From assembly GCA_945877575.1 (NCBI GenBank), contig CAMDUE010000011.1, forward strand, positions 16,353 to 80,352: a DNA stretch of 64,000 nt, given 5' to 3'. The position numbers and the translations under genes are program-made. This document shows, piece by piece, positions 18,367-29,637 of the stretch. Positions within the stretch are counted from its first letter, which is position 1; each line of letters begins with the position of its first letter. This DNA comes from Chitinophaga pinensis. Its GTDB lineage: Bacteria; Bacteroidota; Bacteroidia; NS11-12g; UBA955. The notes under the pieces are model-generated. The model ran no database searches and had not been told where the DNA came from. It saw only the letters and a list, made by a program, of their open reading frames with translations.

Positions 18367-19044
18367 TCAAAATCTTACGCCCAACCTTACTCCTGGATTC
18401 ACGGCAATGCCGAGGCCCATAGTAGTAGTGAGTTTAGATTCGGTGGCGGTGTTTGATTGGTTGTTCCAATTGAGCTGGTAACCGTTGAATTGGTAGGTGT
18501 AACCAAAGGAGATTTCGCTCCCTACATAGACGTTTTTGGTGAAATAGTAGTCTGCACCGAATACGCCCAAAAGTCCAAATCCGAATCCACCAGAAACAGA
18601 GTTTTTAAATTCACCACCCGGAACATAGGTAAAACCATTGGTGGTATTTGTTCCGCTGAATTTACCTCCGCCCGTAGCAAACATAAGTTGGCCTCCCAAG
18701 TAAACGCTGAGTTTATCGGTAGATTTGATGTGTTTTTCTGCACCGAGTCCGACGTTGAAATTCCAATTGTTTTGGGTGGTGACGCCAAATTTATCACGAT
18801 TTCCCGGATCATATATTCGGTCTGAATTTGAGAAGGTAGAAACTGCTACCATGGCTCTTAGGGCAATGTCGTCTTTGATGAATCGTCTAAGGCGAAGGCT
18901 CGGAGCATCAAAACTGATGGGGCTACTTCCTGTTTGAAGATTGACGTTGACTTCGAGCGTATTTTTTGAGTTGGGATTGTAATTCTGCGCCGCAGTCGTT
19001 CCCGCCATGGCTAAAGCCATTCCTAATAGAATTTTTCTCATCAC
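18367..19044 (-). CDS. Outer membrane beta-barrel protein
   Basis: Signal peptide; SPISFDAPSLRLRRFIKDDIALRAMVAVST... GVRLGVRF C-terminus. Confidence 0.75.
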   Translation of the reverse strand: MMRKILLGMALAMAGTTAAQNYNPNSKNTLEVNVNLQTGSSPISFDAPSLRLRRFIKDDIALRAMVAVSTFSNSDRIYDPGNRDKFGVTTQNNWNFNVGLGAEKHIKSTDKLSVYLGGQLMFATGGGKFSGTNTTNGFTYVPGGEFKNSVSGGFGFGLLGVFGADYYFTKNVYVGSEISFGYTYQFNGYQLNWNNQSNTATESKLTTTMGLGIAVNPGVRLGVRF

Positions 19045-19060
19045 TAAACGAAAGTATGGA

Positions 19061-19930
19061 TTAAAATTTATAACCTATACGAATGCCTGGAGAATAATTG
19101 AAACGCAGACTCAATTCATTTCCGGAGTATAAACCCACTTGAGATACGAGGCCATTTCCTACAGAGACTGATTTGCCTGAATTTCTGATATTCAACGCTG
19201 AAAAACCAGCCTGTATTTCTGTGCCTATGTAGAAGTCTGAATTTAAGTAATAGTCGAGACCGGCAAATCCTCCGGCATAAATACCGGTGCGACTGATTGT
19301 TTCATTGTATGAATATTGTAATTTATAGGTGCGACCATCATCAGTATTGGTTCCTTTAATGCCTTGTGTGCGCATGATGAGCATGACTTCAGCCCCGTAA
19401 TAGGGAGAGACATGTTTGTTTTTTGATTTGAGGTGAAACTCTACGCCCAATGCACCATGAATATCTTGGTCTGTAATTTTGACTTCAACCACTTGCCCAC
19501 GGAATTCCTCAAAGGTGCGATTTTCAGTGGTAGTATTGATGATGCCGCGTACCCTGTAAACGCGATTGTTTTCGTTGAATAAACGAAGTTTGATATCGTC
19601 GAATTTTATCATCCATGGGTCGTCTCCAAAACTGATTTGGGCTAGTCCTTCAATCAAAAGGTCTCCTTTTTTTGGTTTGTTGATGACGATTTCTTTTTTA
19701 TCGGAGTTTTGTTGGATGATGATGGGTTGCGGTGCAGGCTGAGCTGTGCTGTTGGCTGAATTTTCTGCAGGGGCAGTTGGATTGGAGCCTGGAGTGACTG
19801 TTTTCTGAAAATTGGGGGTGGTTGGTTGCCCGTTCAAGTCTGGGGTGATAGGTTTTCGTCCAATTTGTGCTTGTACTTGGACAGCGAAGAAGAGGAAACA
19901 TCCCCCGAAAAGAAACCTCAAAATATTCAT
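19061..19930 (-). CDS. Outer membrane beta-barrel protein (paralogous architecture to 18367..19044)
   Basis: Start MNILRFLFGGCFLFFAVQVQAQ; Pro/Asn-rich N-terminal linker; C-terminus RFNYSPGIRIGYKF. Confidence 0.7.
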   Translation of the reverse strand: MNILRFLFGGCFLFFAVQVQAQIGRKPITPDLNGQPTTPNFQKTVTPGSNPTAPAENSANSTAQPAPQPIIIQQNSDKKEIVINKPKKGDLLIEGLAQISFGDDPWMIKFDDIKLRLFNENNRVYRVRGIINTTTENRTFEEFRGQVVEVKITDQDIHGALGVEFHLKSKNKHVSPYYGAEVMLIMRTQGIKGTNTDDGRTYKLQYSYNETISRTGIYAGGFAGLDYYLNSDFYIGTEIQAGFSALNIRNSGKSVSVGNGLVSQVGLYSGNELSLRFNYSPGIRIGYKF

Positions 19931-19969
19931 ATTCTTAGAGAGTGCAAAGTTAAGCAATCGAAATTAAAC

Positions 19970-19977
19970 TAATTTTG
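19970..19977 (+). promoter_or_regulatory. Putative -7 box TAATTTTG, 7 nt before ATG 19985
   Basis: Perfect TAnnTTTG. Confidence 0.5.
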
Positions 19978-19984
19978 CCGGAGT

Positions 19985-20587
19985 ATGAAGCAAAAGATTG
20001 TATTTTTATTGGGAGTTAGTTGTTTGATATTGAATGGTTTAATGGGTCAAAAGTGGTCAATGAAAGACAGTATTTTATTAAGTTTGAAGAATAAGCCAGA
20101 GTTTTCGGGCAGTTTAGACGGTCGACAATCATACGTTCTGGCTCAACCCGTGAATATTTTTGGGATTAGAGCGGGTATGGATTACAAGAAGACTGCTTTA
20201 TACGGCGGAATTTATGCCACTGCATTCACTGATGCCTTAGCACAGAATTCATATAAGTATTTTTATTTAAGTGCTACTGGGGAATATCGTTGGTATCATA
20301 CTTACCGTTGGCAGGTGAATCAAACGGTTCAGTTGGGTATAGGTAGCGCTGATATTAAACGCACGGTTGATGGAGAAGAGCAATATTATTCTAAGATGAT
20401 TGTACCTGTAGAGACAGGTGTCTACGCGTCATACCGAGTTTGGAAGTTTATTGGAGTGGCAGCGGGAGTAGGAATTCGTATTTCAGCTACTCCCGGAACC
20501 TATTTTTCGGGGTCTTATTATTCTGGTGGACTTACTTTTTATGCTGACGAGCTGATGAAGATTTTACCTCGTCTAAGTGAGCGATAA
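19985..20587 (+). CDS. Hypothetical exported/outer membrane protein
   Basis: Signal peptide then beta-rich sequence; 3' end overlaps convergent gene. Confidence 0.6.
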   Translation: MKQKIVFLLGVSCLILNGLMGQKWSMKDSILLSLKNKPEFSGSLDGRQSYVLAQPVNIFGIRAGMDYKKTALYGGIYATAFTDALAQNSYKYFYLSATGEYRWYHTYRWQVNQTVQLGIGSADIKRTVDGEEQYYSKMIVPVETGVYASYRVWKFIGVAAGVGIRISATPGTYFSGSYYSGGLTFYADELMKILPRLSER

Positions 20588-22109
20588 ATTCTTCAATTTT
20601 GTCAACATCTATGCGGTTGGCCACAATTTTCTTGTTCTCATCAAGAATGTACAAAGTGGGACTTGATATCACGTAATAGGAAGAAAGAGCATCAGCATAT
20701 TTCTGTGACATAACCTCTCCGCGAATCAAGTTGGTGAACTCGCTGATTTCAGGGTGCTTTGCAAGATAATCATACCATTCTTTCTTTTTGTCGCCCGATG
20801 ACAGGGTGATTACTTTCCAGCCTTTTGATTTATTTCTTTCGTAGAGTTTAGCAACTTTTGGCATTATTTCTTTGCAATGCCCGCAAGTTGGATCCCAGAA
20901 CATCAAAATGGTGTAAGGGCCCTTAATGCTGTTTGTATTGATCCAAACGGAATCTTGGTTTTTCAATTGCATATCAGCGCCTTTTTCTCCAATGAGTGAG
21001 GATTGGCGTCGGTAAGCGTTGTCACACATGCTTTTCACCAGCGCACTGTCAACCCACCAAGCTCTTCCTTGACAATATTGAGAAATGGCCATGTACACAA
21101 ATGCTTTATCTAATCCCATGATGTTACTAGATTCAAAGCGATTGGTTAAGTACCAAATTACATATTTTTCGTTTTCAATAGAATTGCGTGTTTTTTCGAG
21201 TAGGAAATTTGAGGCTTGAATGCATGTATCTGCATCAGGAACAATAACTTTATCAAAGAAAGCGTCCAATTTTTGTTTCAAACTATTCACTGGCATGCGT
21301 ACCAAAGCATCTTCGTTTAGGTCAACATTGTCCCAGTAGTGTGCGCGGTAGTAGCGGTAGGCAAAGGTGCTGTCTTTTGAACCATCTGCTAAGGTTGGGG
21401 TTTCAGGAATTCTAACGGGTATCATGGAGTTCAAGAAACGAGCCAACATGCTGGTTGGGTTTTTAGCAATAAAAATGCTGTCAAACTTATTTTTGTTGTC
21501 TAAGTATTCATTCCTAAGTGGATTGAGTTTGGCATAATTTTCATCGCTAGAATCTGCTTTGAGTTGTTGATCAATTTCAATGATTTTTTCTACGATGCCC
21601 GATTTACCTAGTTGGTATTCTACAAATCTTTGATTTTCTTCAGAGCCTTCTACTTTCATTTTTTTGTAGTACAGATGCTCATAATAGGAAGTGTCTGTTG
21701 AGATGGTGAAATCTTGATCATCGTCAACAAGGAATTCGAAATAATCTTTCTTTTCAGGCAGTACAAAAAGGTACATGCCGCGTTGTAGAATTTTAGTTCC
21801 GTCAAACGTGGCCATTCCTTTTTTGTCAACTACAGTGGTATCGCGAAGGTATTTGCCACCTATGTGATGGTCTGCGAGGTAGACCGTTTCGCCGGGTTTC
21901 AGTCCTTTAACTTTAAATCTAATATTGTAAGTTCCAGGAATTCGACCGTCCCAAGTGGTATTTCTTTGTTTTGGAAAAACGCCCGTTTCTTTGGTGCGTT
22001 TTGCTTTGTATTCAAGTCTCTCAGCAGGAGCAGAATACGGAATCATTTGAGCGTATGTCTGATTAAAAATAAATGAGGCAATAAAGCTAAAAAATGCGAT
22101 TTTCTTCAT
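20532..22109 (-). CDS. TlpA-like thiol-disulfide oxidoreductase with DUF4369/DUF5106-like N-terminal region
   Basis: Start MKKIAFFSFIASFIFNQTYAQ; C-terminal thioredoxin fold with ILMFWDPTCGHCKEIMPKVAKLYER. Confidence 0.85.
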   Translation of the reverse strand: MKKIAFFSFIASFIFNQTYAQMIPYSAPAERLEYKAKRTKETGVFPKQRNTTWDGRIPGTYNIRFKVKGLKPGETVYLADHHIGGKYLRDTTVVDKKGMATFDGTKILQRGMYLFVLPEKKDYFEFLVDDDQDFTISTDTSYYEHLYYKKMKVEGSEENQRFVEYQLGKSGIVEKIIEIDQQLKADSSDENYAKLNPLRNEYLDNKNKFDSIFIAKNPTSMLARFLNSMIPVRIPETPTLADGSKDSTFAYRYYRAHYWDNVDLNEDALVRMPVNSLKQKLDAFFDKVIVPDADTCIQASNFLLEKTRNSIENEKYVIWYLTNRFESSNIMGLDKAFVYMAISQYCQGRAWWVDSALVKSMCDNAYRRQSSLIGEKGADMQLKNQDSVWINTNSIKGPYTILMFWDPTCGHCKEIMPKVAKLYERNKSKGWKVITLSSGDKKKEWYDYLAKHPEISEFTNLIRGEVMSQKYADALSSYYVISSPTLYILDENKKIVANRIDVDKIEEFIAHLDEVKSSSARQHKK

Positions 22110-22163
22110 CTTCTTTAAAGTTTGCGTAAATTTAAGACAAAAATCAAGCCAAAGGGTTGCTTT

Positions 22164-22499
22164 ATGACGCAAAAGAATTCATTTTATTTGAGAGTTTTCG
22201 ACGTAGTTCGGTTGATTCCCCATGGAAGAGTTACATCTTATGGTGCAATAGCAGCCTATTTGGGTGCACGTAGCAGCTCAAGATTGGTGGGATGGGCCAT
22301 GAATGTAAGTCACGGTGAACTTCCGCCGGTGCCGGCACACCGAGTGGTTAATAGGAATGGAGATTTGAGTGGCAAAGCGCATTTTTCATCCCCCGAAAGA
22401 ATGAAAGAATTGCTCGAAAAAGAGGGTATCCAGGTTGTTAACGACCGGGTGATTAATTTCGACGAGGTTTTTTGGGACCCCGTTTCTCTGGGGTATTGA
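22164..22499 (+). CDS. Alkyltransferase-like protein (MGMT DNA-binding domain family, no catalytic Cys)
   Basis: MTQKNSFYLRVFDVVRLIPHGRVTSYGAIAAYLG...GELPPVPAHRVVNRNGDLSGKAHF; PAHRV in place of PCHRV. Confidence 0.9.
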   Translation: MTQKNSFYLRVFDVVRLIPHGRVTSYGAIAAYLGARSSSRLVGWAMNVSHGELPPVPAHRVVNRNGDLSGKAHFSSPERMKELLEKEGIQVVNDRVINFDEVFWDPVSLGY

Positions 22500-23163
22500 A
22501 TAGCTGCCACCATTGGGTTTTTGGGTATGGGGCAATGACGCTCACATCGGGATTGGTTTTCACGGGGTGGGGCGTTATCAGTTGGCGGGAGTGCAGTCCA
22601 ATGCTTCGGTCAGGCAATGCGTTGGGGGCGCCGTATTTAAGGTCACCCAAAATAGGGGAACCCATTTTAGACATTTGGGCCCGAATTTGATGAAAACGGC
22701 CTGTTTCTAAGGTGATTTCATACAAATATTTTCCTGCCAAATTCCCGAGAAGTTTATAATGCAATACTGAACGTTTAGCGTCTCCTCTGGCTTTGTTGTA
22801 GGCATGTGCCTTATGTGTAACGCTGTCTTTTGATAGGTAATGTTCTAAAGTACCGGACTCTTCAGAAAGCTGGGTTTCTGTAAGGCAATGGTAGATTTTT
22901 TTGTTTAGTTTGTTTTTGAAAATCTCGTTGAGTCGGGTTAGGGCTTTAGATGTTTTTGCCAAAATCACGGTGCCACTCACAGGTCTATCAATTCGGTGTG
23001 CAAGTCCAACATAAGCGGCTCCTGGTTTTTTGTATTTGGTTCTAATGTATTCTTCTGCAAGTTCCAAAAGGTGTGTATCTCCAGTGGTATCGCCTTGTAC
23101 GGGCAGTCCCGAAGGTTTATTTACTATTAACAGGTGATTATCTTCATAGAGTACATCAATCAT
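22453..23163 (-). CDS. RluA-family RNA pseudouridine synthase
   Basis: IDVLYEDNHLLIVNKPSGLPVQGD, YVGLAHRIDRPVSGTVILAKTSKAL, LETGRFHQIRAQMSKMGSPILGDLKYG. Confidence 0.95.
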   Translation of the reverse strand: MIDVLYEDNHLLIVNKPSGLPVQGDTTGDTHLLELAEEYIRTKYKKPGAAYVGLAHRIDRPVSGTVILAKTSKALTRLNEIFKNKLNKKIYHCLTETQLSEESGTLEHYLSKDSVTHKAHAYNKARGDAKRSVLHYKLLGNLAGKYLYEITLETGRFHQIRAQMSKMGSPILGDLKYGAPNALPDRSIGLHSRQLITPHPVKTNPDVSVIAPYPKTQWWQLFNTPEKRGPKKPRRN

Positions 23164-23167
23164 AATG

Positions 23168-23175
23168 CAAAGGTA
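23168..23175 (-). promoter_or_regulatory. Putative -7 box TACCTTTG (minus), 4 nt from ATG of RluA-family gene
   Basis: Plus-strand CAAAGGTA. Confidence 0.5.
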
Positions 23176-23189
23176 CGACGAACTTCGCC

Positions 23190-23197
23190 TATTTTTG
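23190..23197 (+). promoter_or_regulatory. Putative -7 box TATTTTTG for MATE gene
   Basis: Perfect TAnnTTTG, 11 nt before ATG 23209. Confidence 0.45.
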
Positions 23198-23208
23198 CTC
23201 CCATTTTC

Positions 23209-24564
23209 ATGTTAGGTAAGTTATTGAGTCGCATTTCCAAGGCGGAGGTTAAGTTAATCACAAAGTTGGCGTACCCCATTGTATTGGGTCATTTAGGCAT
23301 AGTTTTAATGGGTGTTGCCGATACAGTGATGGTCGGGAAATTGGGAAAAGTAGCGCTTGCTGGAGTCAATCAAGCCAACAATATTTTCTTCCTGTTTAGC
23401 GGACTCACCTTTGGAGTTTTGTTCGCTGTTAGTACGTTAGTGAGTATTAAAGTGGGCGAAAAACGACCAGATTTGGGCTTTATTACCTACAGAGCGGGCT
23501 TGTTGGTCTCTGTAATTCTGTTCGTATTTCAATATTTGATTTTATGGTTGTTGATTGAGAATTTTCATTGGCTGAAACAGTCGCCCGAAATCGAGGCAAT
23601 TGCTCCTGAATTCTTGAAAATAATTGCTTGGTCTGTTTTGCCGATGCTGATTTTTACCAATTGTAGGCAATTTACCGATGGGTTGGGCCATACTAAAATC
23701 TCGATGGTTTTGAATATTGGAGGACTGGGATTGAATGTCTTATTGAACGCCATCATGATTTATGGTTGGTGGGGATTTCCGGCGTTAGGGGCAAATGGTG
23801 CGGCATGGGCAACATTAATTACTCGCATATTGATGGCTGTAGCTGCACTGTGGTACGTTCGATATTCCAAATTAATGAAGCAATATTTGCCAGTTAAAAT
23901 GCCCGATTTCAAGGCCATTTGGAGAGAAACCTTCGAAATTTGGAAGATTGGCACTCCTATAGCGCTTCAAACCTTTGCTGAATGGGCTTGTTTTGCCATA
24001 TCGGGAATCATGATTGGTTGGTATGGTTCTGTGCAATTGGCCGCACACGCAGTTGCCTTGAACGCAGCTTCGCTGACTTACATGGTAGCATCGGGACTTT
24101 CAATGGCAGGAAGCATCAGAGTGGGCAATGCCTATGGTGAGCAATCTTTGTCAAGCATAAGAAGAATTGCCAACATGACCTTCTTTATGATTGTAGTTTT
24201 TGAGATTTTCAATGCTTTAATTTTTATTGTTTTCAACAGACAGATTGCTGGATTATACGGAGTTGAATCGGATGTTATGCCATATATCTTGCCTTTGTTC
24301 TTTTTGGCTGCCTTTTTTCAAATTAGCGATGGACTGCAAGCTGCGGCTATGTCGGTTTTGCGTGGAATCAAAGATGTGGTTTGGGCTTCCATCATTTCAA
24401 TCATAGCATATTGGGTAGTTTCATTGCCACTTTCTTATTTATTTGGCGAAATATTACAGAAGGGTGTTTATGGCGTTTGGTTGGGATTCTCTGCAGGCTT
24501 ATTTTTGGCAGCAATATTAGGTGTATATAGATTTTATTATCAATGGAAAAGAATCAAGTTTTGA
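23209..24564 (+). CDS. MATE-family efflux transporter
   Basis: 12-TM protein; LAYPIVLGHLGIVLMGVADTVMVGKLGKVALAGVNQANNIFFL. Confidence 0.95.
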   Translation: MLGKLLSRISKAEVKLITKLAYPIVLGHLGIVLMGVADTVMVGKLGKVALAGVNQANNIFFLFSGLTFGVLFAVSTLVSIKVGEKRPDLGFITYRAGLLVSVILFVFQYLILWLLIENFHWLKQSPEIEAIAPEFLKIIAWSVLPMLIFTNCRQFTDGLGHTKISMVLNIGGLGLNVLLNAIMIYGWWGFPALGANGAAWATLITRILMAVAALWYVRYSKLMKQYLPVKMPDFKAIWRETFEIWKIGTPIALQTFAEWACFAISGIMIGWYGSVQLAAHAVALNAASLTYMVASGLSMAGSIRVGNAYGEQSLSSIRRIANMTFFMIVVFEIFNALIFIVFNRQIAGLYGVESDVMPYILPLFFLAAFFQISDGLQAAAMSVLRGIKDVVWASIISIIAYWVVSLPLSYLFGEILQKGVYGVWLGFSAGLFLAAILGVYRFYYQWKRIKF

Positions 24565-25391
24565 CAAGGAAATTAGTGAGCAGAGGCGTTTTTTTTCTTC
24601 TGTTGGTAGCATTTATTCCTTTTTTGAGTGCTCAATCTAGGGGAGTTTGGAAGAAAAGGTATGACCTTAAAATTGGTTTAGGTCAAGGTTCAAGATTCTT
24701 GTGGTCAACCACACCAACCATGCGCTCTACTTATACAGCTCAGGGACTTTCTGACTCTTTTCGTGCACATGACCAGTGGACCAATCTTATGAGTTATGGA
24801 ATCTCTGTGAATTTCTCGCAGTCTGATAAAAAGTTATTGGGTGTAGGATTGTCTTACAGTGAGTGGGGATTTGATCGTGTAAAAACGGGTGGCATGTTCG
24901 CCTATCAGCCACATCCTGATTTAGAAGTTTACCGACATTTGGTTCAAGGCCCAGCTCAAGAATTGACTTACAATTTTCAGCAGAGGTATTTAACGTTTGA
25001 TTTTCAATATATGCAACGACTGGATGGTCTGAAGCTTCAGCTCGAAAACGTAAAATTGTATTTTCTAGGGTCATTTAGCCCTTCGCTATTGATTTCAGAT
25101 GCCTTGGTATTGAAGACTGCAGGTTTTGCCCTAGCAGAGGGCAAGAACGTAAAGGTTTATGATTATTACATTACACCAGCTCCTGATGATAGACCGGTTG
25201 TGAATAGAGTGGTAAATCCTAGGATAAATGCGTTTGTGGGAGTGGGTTTAAGGGCCGAATATATCATGGCCGAAGGAATGACTGTTTTGCTACAACCCAG
25301 ATTGCAAACAGCATTGTTGCCCAATCACACCGGCGTTCAAACCGCATCTGGAGTGAACGCCGGCGTTGAGCTCGGATTTATTTTCCGTTAA
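24543..25391 (+). CDS. Hypothetical exported/outer membrane protein
   Basis: Signal peptide [21 protein letters not shown], beta-rich, C-terminal [11 protein letters not shown]. Confidence 0.6.
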   Translation: MEKNQVLTRKLVSRGVFFLLLVAFIPFLSAQSRGVWKKRYDLKIGLGQGSRFLWSTTPTMRSTYTAQGLSDSFRAHDQWTNLMSYGISVNFSQSDKKLLGVGLSYSEWGFDRVKTGGMFAYQPHPDLEVYRHLVQGPAQELTYNFQQRYLTFDFQYMQRLDGLKLQLENVKLYFLGSFSPSLLISDALVLKTAGFALAEGKNVKVYDYYITPAPDDRPVVNRVVNPRINAFVGVGLRAEYIMAEGMTVLLQPRLQTALLPNHTGVQTASGVNAGVELGFIFR

Positions 25392-26130
25392 GTTTCGCTT
25401 TGTAATATTCGCGGTTTAGGTTCGCGATAACCGATAGAGGAATCTGCTTTGGGCATTCTGCTGCGCAGGCTCCTGTGTTGGTACATGCACCAAATCCTTC
25501 AGCATCCATTTGATTTACCATGGCAACAACACGAGCTTGACGCTCAGGTTGTCCTTGTGGTAACATAGATAACTGAGTTACTTTAGCACCTACAAACAGC
25601 ATAGCAGAGGCGTTTTTACATGCACTCACGCAAGCTCCGCAACCAATGCAAGTTGCAGCTTCAAAAGCTTCGTCAGCTACTTCCTTTGGAATCAAGATGC
25701 TGTTAGCATCTACGGCGTTACCGGTGTTTACAGAAACATATCCGCCTGAAGCAATGATACGGTCAAATGCACCGCGGTTTACGCTCAAATCTTTGATCAC
25801 AGGAAACGCATTGGCTCTCCAGGGTTCAACTACAATAGTGTCACCTTCGCTAAAGCTTCTCATGTGAAGCTGGCAAGTAGTTACACCTTGTTTTGGACCG
25901 TGAGGACGACCATTGATCACCATGCTGCACATACCACAGATACCTTCACGGCAATCATGGTCAAAAGCAATAGGATCATTACCGTCTTCAATGAGTTGCT
26001 CATTAAGAACGTCAAACATTTCCAAGAAACTCATATCGGGGCTCGCTTGAACTTTGTATTCTTCGAAACGACCTTCAGAGTTTTGATTTCTTTGACGCCA
26101 AACCTTCAGATTAATATTCATTGTTGCCAT
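25378..26130 (-). CDS. sdhB: Succinate dehydrogenase/fumarate reductase iron-sulfur subunit
   Basis: [47 protein letters not shown]. Confidence 0.97.
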   Translation of the reverse strand: MATMNINLKVWRQRNQNSEGRFEEYKVQASPDMSFLEMFDVLNEQLIEDGNDPIAFDHDCREGICGMCSMVINGRPHGPKQGVTTCQLHMRSFSEGDTIVVEPWRANAFPVIKDLSVNRGAFDRIIASGGYVSVNTGNAVDANSILIPKEVADEAFEAATCIGCGACVSACKNASAMLFVGAKVTQLSMLPQGQPERQARVVAMVNQMDAEGFGACTNTGACAAECPKQIPLSVIANLNREYYKAKLNGK

Positions 26131-26132
26131 GA

Positions 26133-28112
26133 TTATTTGTAACTTCTTTGTTGAATTTTAATGTTTTCGTAGTTGAGTTCTTCTTTGTGAAGTTCCCATT
26201 GATTGTTCTCTTTGTATTCCCAAGCAAATACGTTTTTGAAATTTTCGTCGTCACGCAAAGCTTCACCTTCTTCGGTTTGATATTCCTCGCGGAAGTGTCC
26301 ACCGCAACTTTCGTTTCTGTTCAATGCATCCCAGCACATCAATTCACCAAGCTCTAAGAAGTCAGCAACACGACCCGCTTTGTCCAATTCAGGGTTGAAC
26401 TCATCAACGCTTCCTGGGATTCTCACGTTCTTGTAGAAATCTTCACGTAGGGCGCGAATTTCGTCAATGGCTTCTTTTAAGCCTTTTTCGTTTCTTGCCA
26501 TTCCGCATTTATCCCACATGATTTTACCCAATTCACGGTGGTAACTTTCAACGGTACGTTTACCTTGAATTCCCATCAACTGGTTAATACGGTCTGAAAC
26601 TTTTTTCTCTGCCTCAACAAACGCTTCGTGGTCAGTAGAGATAGGCTTGGTATGAATTTCCTTGCTTAAATAGCTACCTAAAGTGTAAGGAATGATGAAA
26701 TATCCATCGGCAAGACCCTGCATCAAAGCAGACGCTCCTAAACGGTTTGCACCATGATCAGAGAAATTTGCTTCACCTAATGCATAAAGACCAGGAACAG
26801 TGGTTTGTAATTCATAATCCACCCAAAGTCCACCCATAGTGTAGTGAACTGCAGGGTAAATCTTCATGGGAACTTCGTATGGATCTTCGGCGGTAATTTG
26901 CTTGTACATATCAAACAAGTTGCCGTATTTTTCTTTAGCAATTTCTTTACCCAATTCCAATAATACGTCTTCGCTTGGATTTTGAATGCCGCGTTTACTT
27001 GCTTCAGTACGACCGTATTTGTTGATCATGTTGTATTTGAAGTCCAAATAAACAGCCATTTTAGTTGTACCAACTCCATAGCCCGCATCGCAACGCTCTT
27101 TTGCCGCGCGGCTCGCGATATCACGAGGAACAAGGTTACCGAAAGCAGGGTATCTGCGTTCCAAATAGTAATCACGCTCATCTTCTGGGATATCGTTGGG
27201 TTGACGGTTGTCGTCTTTTTTCTTGGGGACCCAAATACGTCCATCGTTTCTCAATGACTCACTCATCAAAGTCAGCTTAGACTGATAATGACCAGAAACG
27301 GGGATACAGGTTGGGTGAATTTGCGTAAAACATGGGTTACCGAACAGTGCACCAGCTCTGTGAGCTTTCCATGCAGCAGTTACGTTAGAACCCATTGCAT
27401 TGGTTGACAAATAGAAAACGTTACCGTAACCACCTGTGCAAAGCAATACAGCATGTCCGAAGTGACGCTCTAATTTTCCAGAAACCAAGTCACGGGCAAT
27501 GATTCCGCGTGCTTTTCCGTCAATTTTAACAACTTCAACCATTTCGTGTCGGCTATACATGGTGACGTTACCTAATCCAACCTGGCGCTCAAGAGCGGAG
27601 TATGCTCCTAAAAGAAGTTGTTGGCCGGTTTGTCCGGCAGCATAAAACGTACGTTGAACTTGGGTACCACCGAAAGAGCGATTACTCAAAGTTCCACCGT
27701 ATTCACGGGCAAAAGGTACACCTTGAGCCACACATTGGTCAATGATATTGGTTGAAACCTCAGCAAGACGATGAACGTTTGCTTCACGAGCACGGTAATC
27801 GCCTCCTTTAATGGTATCGTAAAATAGGCGATAAACACTATCGCCATCATTTTGGTAGTTTTTTGCAGCATTGATACCTCCTTGAGCGGCAATAGAATGC
27901 GCTCTGCGAGGAGAATCTTGAAAACAAAATGCTGAAACTTTGTAGCCCATTTCTGCTAAGGTGGCAGCGGCGCTGGCACCAGCTAACCCGGTACCTACTA
28001 CAATAACATGCAAACTTCTTTTGTTTGCAGGATTCACCAATGAAACACTGCTTTTATACTGGGTCCACTTAGTATCTACTGAACCTTGTGGGATTTTAGA
28101 ATCTAATTTCAT
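26133..28112 (-). CDS. sdhA: Succinate dehydrogenase/fumarate reductase flavoprotein subunit
   Basis: [61 protein letters not shown]. Confidence 0.97.
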   Translation of the reverse strand: MKLDSKIPQGSVDTKWTQYKSSVSLVNPANKRSLHVIVVGTGLAGASAAATLAEMGYKVSAFCFQDSPRRAHSIAAQGGINAAKNYQNDGDSVYRLFYDTIKGGDYRAREANVHRLAEVSTNIIDQCVAQGVPFAREYGGTLSNRSFGGTQVQRTFYAAGQTGQQLLLGAYSALERQVGLGNVTMYSRHEMVEVVKIDGKARGIIARDLVSGKLERHFGHAVLLCTGGYGNVFYLSTNAMGSNVTAAWKAHRAGALFGNPCFTQIHPTCIPVSGHYQSKLTLMSESLRNDGRIWVPKKKDDNRQPNDIPEDERDYYLERRYPAFGNLVPRDIASRAAKERCDAGYGVGTTKMAVYLDFKYNMINKYGRTEASKRGIQNPSEDVLLELGKEIAKEKYGNLFDMYKQITAEDPYEVPMKIYPAVHYTMGGLWVDYELQTTVPGLYALGEANFSDHGANRLGASALMQGLADGYFIIPYTLGSYLSKEIHTKPISTDHEAFVEAEKKVSDRINQLMGIQGKRTVESYHRELGKIMWDKCGMARNEKGLKEAIDEIRALREDFYKNVRIPGSVDEFNPELDKAGRVADFLELGELMCWDALNRNESCGGHFREEYQTEEGEALRDDENFKNVFAWEYKENNQWELHKEELNYENIKIQQRSYK

Positions 28113-28126
28113 ACGTTTTCAATCAA

Positions 28127-28825
28127 TTATTTAATGATACCAAAATGCATTACTACAGGAATAATGGCAAAAATTAGAGGAACGATGATAGAGAAAGCGG
28201 CACCAACCGATGCAATGATGGGGGTGTAAGATTTGTGATTTATTCCAAAGGTTTGGAATGCGCTGGCAAAACCATGAAGGAGGTGATAAGCCAAAGAAAA
28301 GCAACCTAATACGTAGATGATAACCGCATATGGACTAGTGAAAACATTGGCCATTTCCAAGAATAGATTTTCCATAGTATCGCCATTAGCGTAGGTGATT
28401 TCACCTAATGCATGTGGAGCGTGGAAGCGGCTAACTACCCAAAAATGTTTAAGGTGAAGAACCAAGAAGATTAAAATGATGGTTCCTAAAAAGCCCATTG
28501 ATCTTGAATACCATTTTGAATTGGCATTGCCTGGGTTTCCGGTGTATTTGGCAGCACGGCGTTTGCGGTTGTCAAACGTAAGGTATAATCCTTGTGCAAT
28601 GTGAAGTAGAAAACCAACGAACAAAAGAATTTCTGAGATTCTGATGAATGGATTTTCAGCCATGAATCGTGCAGCTTCGTTGAAGGTTTGACCTCCGTCG
28701 TTAAGCAAAACCATGGCATTAATTAGGCAGTGAACTAATAAAAAGGCGATTAAAGCAATCCCTGTCACGGCCATAACGAGTTTTCTACCAAGGCTGGATG
28801 AAAACAAGAATGACAATACTCCCAT
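28127..28825 (-). CDS. sdhC: Succinate dehydrogenase cytochrome b subunit
   Basis: GRKLVMAVTGIALIAFLLVHCLINAMVLL, HIAQGLYLTFDNRKRRA; first gene of sdhCAB. Confidence 0.95.
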   Translation of the reverse strand: MGVLSFLFSSSLGRKLVMAVTGIALIAFLLVHCLINAMVLLNDGGQTFNEAARFMAENPFIRISEILLFVGFLLHIAQGLYLTFDNRKRRAAKYTGNPGNANSKWYSRSMGFLGTIILIFLVLHLKHFWVVSRFHAPHALGEITYANGDTMENLFLEMANVFTSPYAVIIYVLGCFSLAYHLLHGFASAFQTFGINHKSYTPIIASVGAAFSIIVPLIFAIIPVVMHFGIIK

Positions 28826-28931
28826 AAATGATATTAAATATTTGTGTTTGGCAAATTTACAAAATATAGGTACTCACAGCACATACGCTTTGTTTTTGAG
28901 TACTATTTAGAATCTATCTATTGAACAAAAG

Positions 28932-29528
28932 TTAAGCATTTCGCAATTTATCGAGGCGCTGAAGGTATTTTCCTACGACATCAAATTCTAAGTTAACCGG
29001 GTCGCCAGACATGATAAATTTGAGGTTGGTATGTTCCCAGGTGTAGGGAATGATGGCCACACTGAATGCATCGGGAAAACTATCTACTACAGTTAAACTG
29101 ATACCGTTGATGCAAATACTGCCTTTGGTTACAGTCAAGCCCGCTTCTGGTGGATGTGAGATAAAGAGCATATACGAGCCACCTAAGTCATGCACCTCAT
29201 CCAAAACTCCCACACAATCAACATGACCTTGAACAATATGTCCGTCAAACCTTCCGGTTGCAGGCATGCAACGTTCAGTATTGATGAGGTCTCCTGTTTT
29301 CCAAGATTTGATGCTGGTTACATTTTGTGTTTCAGCAATAGCGGTTACTTTATAAGTTGATTCGGAAAGATTGATGTTCGTGACCGTAAGACAAATACCG
29401 TTGTGGGAAACACTTTGGTCTACTTTTAATTCAGGTGTAAAAATGGATTTAAAAGTAATGTGTAAATTAGTCTGCTCCTCTTCTACATCAAGGATTTCAG
29501 ACATGCCTTCAATAATGCCCGTGAACAT
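28932..29528 (-). CDS. ribE: Riboflavin synthase
   Basis: MFTGIIEGMSEI, SVSHNGICLTVT, FDGHIVQGHVDCVG, KGSICINGISLTV lumazine-binding repeats. Confidence 0.96.
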   Translation of the reverse strand: MFTGIIEGMSEILDVEEEQTNLHITFKSIFTPELKVDQSVSHNGICLTVTNINLSESTYKVTAIAETQNVTSIKSWKTGDLINTERCMPATGRFDGHIVQGHVDCVGVLDEVHDLGGSYMLFISHPPEAGLTVTKGSICINGISLTVVDSFPDAFSVAIIPYTWEHTNLKFIMSGDPVNLEFDVVGKYLQRLDKLRNA

Positions 29529-29637
29529 GTCATAAAAGTAGGATTAAATTCTGACAATCAAAAAAAATTTAGTCTGTAAACTGACAAATTGACAATAATG
29601 TGTAATGGCAAGCATTTTGATGTATACAGAAATCGTT

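Noticed and set aside
18367-19930. Susceptible phage-receptor or defence pair
   Set aside because: Both are ordinary outer-membrane barrel proteins; nothing suggests a defence function.
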